Both the position numbers and the translations under genes were made by a program. The notes under the pieces were generated by a model. The model saw only the letters and a program-made list of their open reading frames with translations, was not told the DNA's origin and made no database searches. A DNA stretch of 5,873 bases from Elusimicrobiota bacterium (GTDB lineage Bacteria > Elusimicrobiota > Elusimicrobia > UBA1565 > UBA9628): assembly GCA_016194625.1 (NCBI GenBank), contig JACQBB010000173.1, positions 1 through 5,873 of the forward strand, given 5' to 3'. Of this stretch, positions 4,619 through 5,873 are shown piece by piece (positions within the stretch are counted from its first letter, which is position 1; each line of letters starts with the position of its first letter).

Positions 4619-4624
4619 TAGAAT
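4619..4624 (+). promoter_or_regulatory. -10 box TAGAAT placing the start site on the transketolase ATG
   Basis: TAGAAT is followed by 6 nt (CGGTCC) and the ATG at 4631, the same geometry as before the YetF-like gene on the other strand. There is no Shine-Dalgarno sequence in front of this ATG. The -35 region is poor (CTGGCT at 4595-4600, with an 18-nt spacer). Confidence 0.5.
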
Positions 4625-4630
4625 CGGTCC

Positions 4631-5464
4631 ATGCCCACCGCCACCCTCGACGGAACCGACCTGAAGTCCCTGACGCGCGACATGCGCGTCGACATCATCC
4701 GGATGATCGAAGCCGCCGGCAACGGCCATCCGGGCGGCTCGCTCTCGGTCATCGACATGCTGACCGTGCTCTACTGGAAGTTCCTGAAGCACGACCCGAA
4801 GAAGCCCGACTGGGCCGAGCGCGACCGCTTCATCCTGTCGAAGGGCCACGCCTGCCCCGCGCTGTACGCGGTGATGGCCAAGCGCGGCTATTTCCCGCAC
4901 GACGAGCTGATGAAGCTCCGGAAGCTGGGCTCGCCGCTGCAGGGCCATCCCGACCGGATGCGCCTGCCGGGCATCGAGTTCTCGACGGGCTCGCTCGGCC
5001 AGGGGCTGTCGGTCGGCGTGGGCATGGCGCTCGCGGCGAAGATGGACAAGAAGGATTGGCGGACCTGGGTCATCCTGGGCGACGGCGAGATGCAGGAGGG
5101 CCAGTGCTGGGAGGCCTTCATGTCCGCGCCGAAGTTCAAGCTCGACAACCTGGTCGCCGTCGTGGACTACAACGGCGGCCAGATCGACGGCCCGGTCAAG
5201 GAAGTGATGGACCTGGAGCCGCTGGCCGACAAGCTGCGCGCCTTCAATTGGGACGTGCAGGTCATCGACGGCCACGACCTGGGCGCCATCGAAGGTGCCT
5301 TCAAGGCCGCCTCCAAGACCGGCTCCGGCAAGCCGCACGCGATCGTCGCCAAGACGGTCAAGGGCAAGGGCGTCTCCTTCATGGAGAACAACATCGCCTG
5401 GCACGGCAACGCGCCCAAGAAGGACGACGCGGACAAGGCGGTCAAGGAGATCCTCAATGGCTAA
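4631..5464 (+). CDS. tktA: Transketolase, N-terminal subunit (thiamine diphosphate-binding half)
   Basis: Transketolase moves two-carbon units between sugar phosphates in the non-oxidative pentose phosphate pathway. Here the enzyme is split, and this 277-residue subunit corresponds to the N-terminal pyrophosphate-binding domain of the single-chain enzyme of about 650 residues. Visible motifs are GNGHPGGSLS (30-39), SKGHACPALYA (70-80), STGSLGQGLS (118-127) and the ThDP/metal motif GDGEMQEG (150-157) ending at Asn181 in VVDYNGGQIDG. WHG (257-259) near the C-terminus is also typical. The start follows the TAGAAT box without a ribosome binding site, and the MPTATLDGTDLKSL N-terminus fits the family. 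The stop lies 8 nt inside the next gene, which encodes the other half. The symbol is given by function and naming varies for split forms. Confidence 0.94.
   Translation: MPTATLDGTDLKSLTRDMRVDIIRMIEAAGNGHPGGSLSVIDMLTVLYWKFLKHDPKKPDWAERDRFILSKGHACPALYAVMAKRGYFPHDELMKLRKLGSPLQGHPDRMRLPGIEFSTGSLGQGLSVGVGMALAAKMDKKDWRTWVILGDGEMQEGQCWEAFMSAPKFKLDNLVAVVDYNGGQIDGPVKEVMDLEPLADKLRAFNWDVQVIDGHDLGAIEGAFKAASKTGSGKPHAIVAKTVKGKGVSFMENNIAWHGNAPKKDDADKAVKEILNG
5444..5450 (+). promoter_or_regulatory. Ribosome binding site for the C-terminal transketolase subunit
   Basis: AAGGAGA lies within the last codons of the N-terminal subunit gene, 6 nt before the overlapping ATG at 5457. It fixes that start and shows the two halves are separately initiated rather than joined by a frameshift. 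Confidence 0.85.
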
Positions 5465-5873
5465 GGCGACCCGCGAATCCTTCGGCGACGCGATCCTGGA
5501 GATCGCGGAGAAGAACCCGAACCTGGTCGTCCTGGACGCCGACCTGTCCAAGTCCACGATGACGCAGGCCTTCATGAAGAAGCACCCCGCCCGCCACATC
5601 GAGGTCGGCATCGCCGAGCAGAACATGGTCGGCATGGCCGCCGGCCTGGCCCTGTCGGGCAAGGTGCCGGTGCTGGCGTCCTTCGCCTGCTTCGTCATCG
5701 GCCGCCTGGAGACCATCCGCGTCTCCGCGGCGTACAACCAGACCAACATGAAGCTCGTCGGCACGCACGCCGGCATCGGCATCGGCGAGGACGGCACCTC
5801 GCAGATGGGCCTGGAGGACGTGGCCGCGATGCGCGCCCTGCCGCACATGACCGTGCTCCAGCCCGCCGACGAC
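5457..5873 (+). CDS. tktB: Transketolase, C-terminal subunit (partial, runs off the window)
   Basis: The first 139 residues are present, covering much of the pyrimidine-binding domain (usually about 310-320 residues with the C-terminal domain). This domain completes the thiamine diphosphate site together with the N-terminal subunit. GIAEQNMVGMAAGLA (51-65) holds the conserved Glu54 that activates the cofactor. SFACFVIGRLETIR (75-88) and GTHAGIGIGEDGTSQMGLEDVAAMRALPHMTVLQPAD (102-138) are also family hallmarks. The segment EDGTSQM replaces the DGPTHQ of single-chain transketolases, so the active-site His at that position is not obvious here. The ATG overlaps the end of the N-terminal subunit gene by 8 nt in another frame, with AAGGAGA 6 nt before it. 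The two genes are clearly one transcription unit. The symbol is by function only. Confidence 0.93.
   Translation, partial: MAKATRESFGDAILEIAEKNPNLVVLDADLSKSTMTQAFMKKHPARHIEVGIAEQNMVGMAAGLALSGKVPVLASFACFVIGRLETIRVSAAYNQTNMKLVGTHAGIGIGEDGTSQMGLEDVAAMRALPHMTVLQPADD

Noticed and set aside
4298..5848. 516-residue minus-strand open frame opposite the transketolase genes
   Set aside because: The plus strand encodes unmistakable transketolase motifs; the minus frame is compositionally biased and motif-free.

Overview
This window is a GC-rich stretch of bacterial chromosome. It carries seven complete protein genes and two genes cut by the window ends. The phylum cannot be read directly. The high GC, the transketolase split into two genes, and start codons placed directly behind TAGAAT-type -10 boxes suggest an uncultivated high-GC lineage, perhaps Elusimicrobiota. 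That placement is a low-confidence guess.

Left part (1-860, plus strand). The window opens in the C-terminal winged helix of a Crp/Fnr-type regulator. A 201-nt spacer follows, holding an FNR-like palindrome (TTGAC-N4-GTCAA) nested in a longer imperfect inverted repeat. Next comes a 70-residue protein made almost entirely of three copies of a 14-residue unit, each with a CVWPNKC-type Cys pair. This small gene has a good ribosome binding site and ends in a strong intrinsic terminator. Directly after the terminator is a 67-nt element, a perfect 31-bp inverted repeat around a 5-nt loop, which almost touches the end of upp.

Middle part (861-4136, minus strand). A four-gene cluster is read right to left: a YetF/DUF421 membrane protein, purine nucleoside phosphorylase, thymidine/pyrimidine-nucleoside phosphorylase and uracil phosphoribosyltransferase. 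Junctions are an ATGA overlap, 8 nt and 11 nt, so this looks like one translationally coupled operon. The two phosphorylases split nucleosides into bases and pentose-1-phosphates, and Upp turns uracil plus PRPP into UMP: nucleoside salvage.

Right part (4137-5873, plus strand). The divergent intergenic region holds two tandem perfect palindromes, both fitting CTGT-N8-ACAG. They lie just before a 106-residue protein of unknown function whose codon use differs from its neighbours. After it come the two halves of a split transketolase, overlapping by 8 nt; the second half runs off the end. Transketolase could link pentose released by salvage to central sugar metabolism, but that link is inference.

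The items most worth a second look are the Cys/Trp repeat protein with its two related flanking palindromes, the paired SOS-box-like operators in front of the unknown gene, and the TAGAAT-N6-ATG arrangement that implies leaderless mRNAs.
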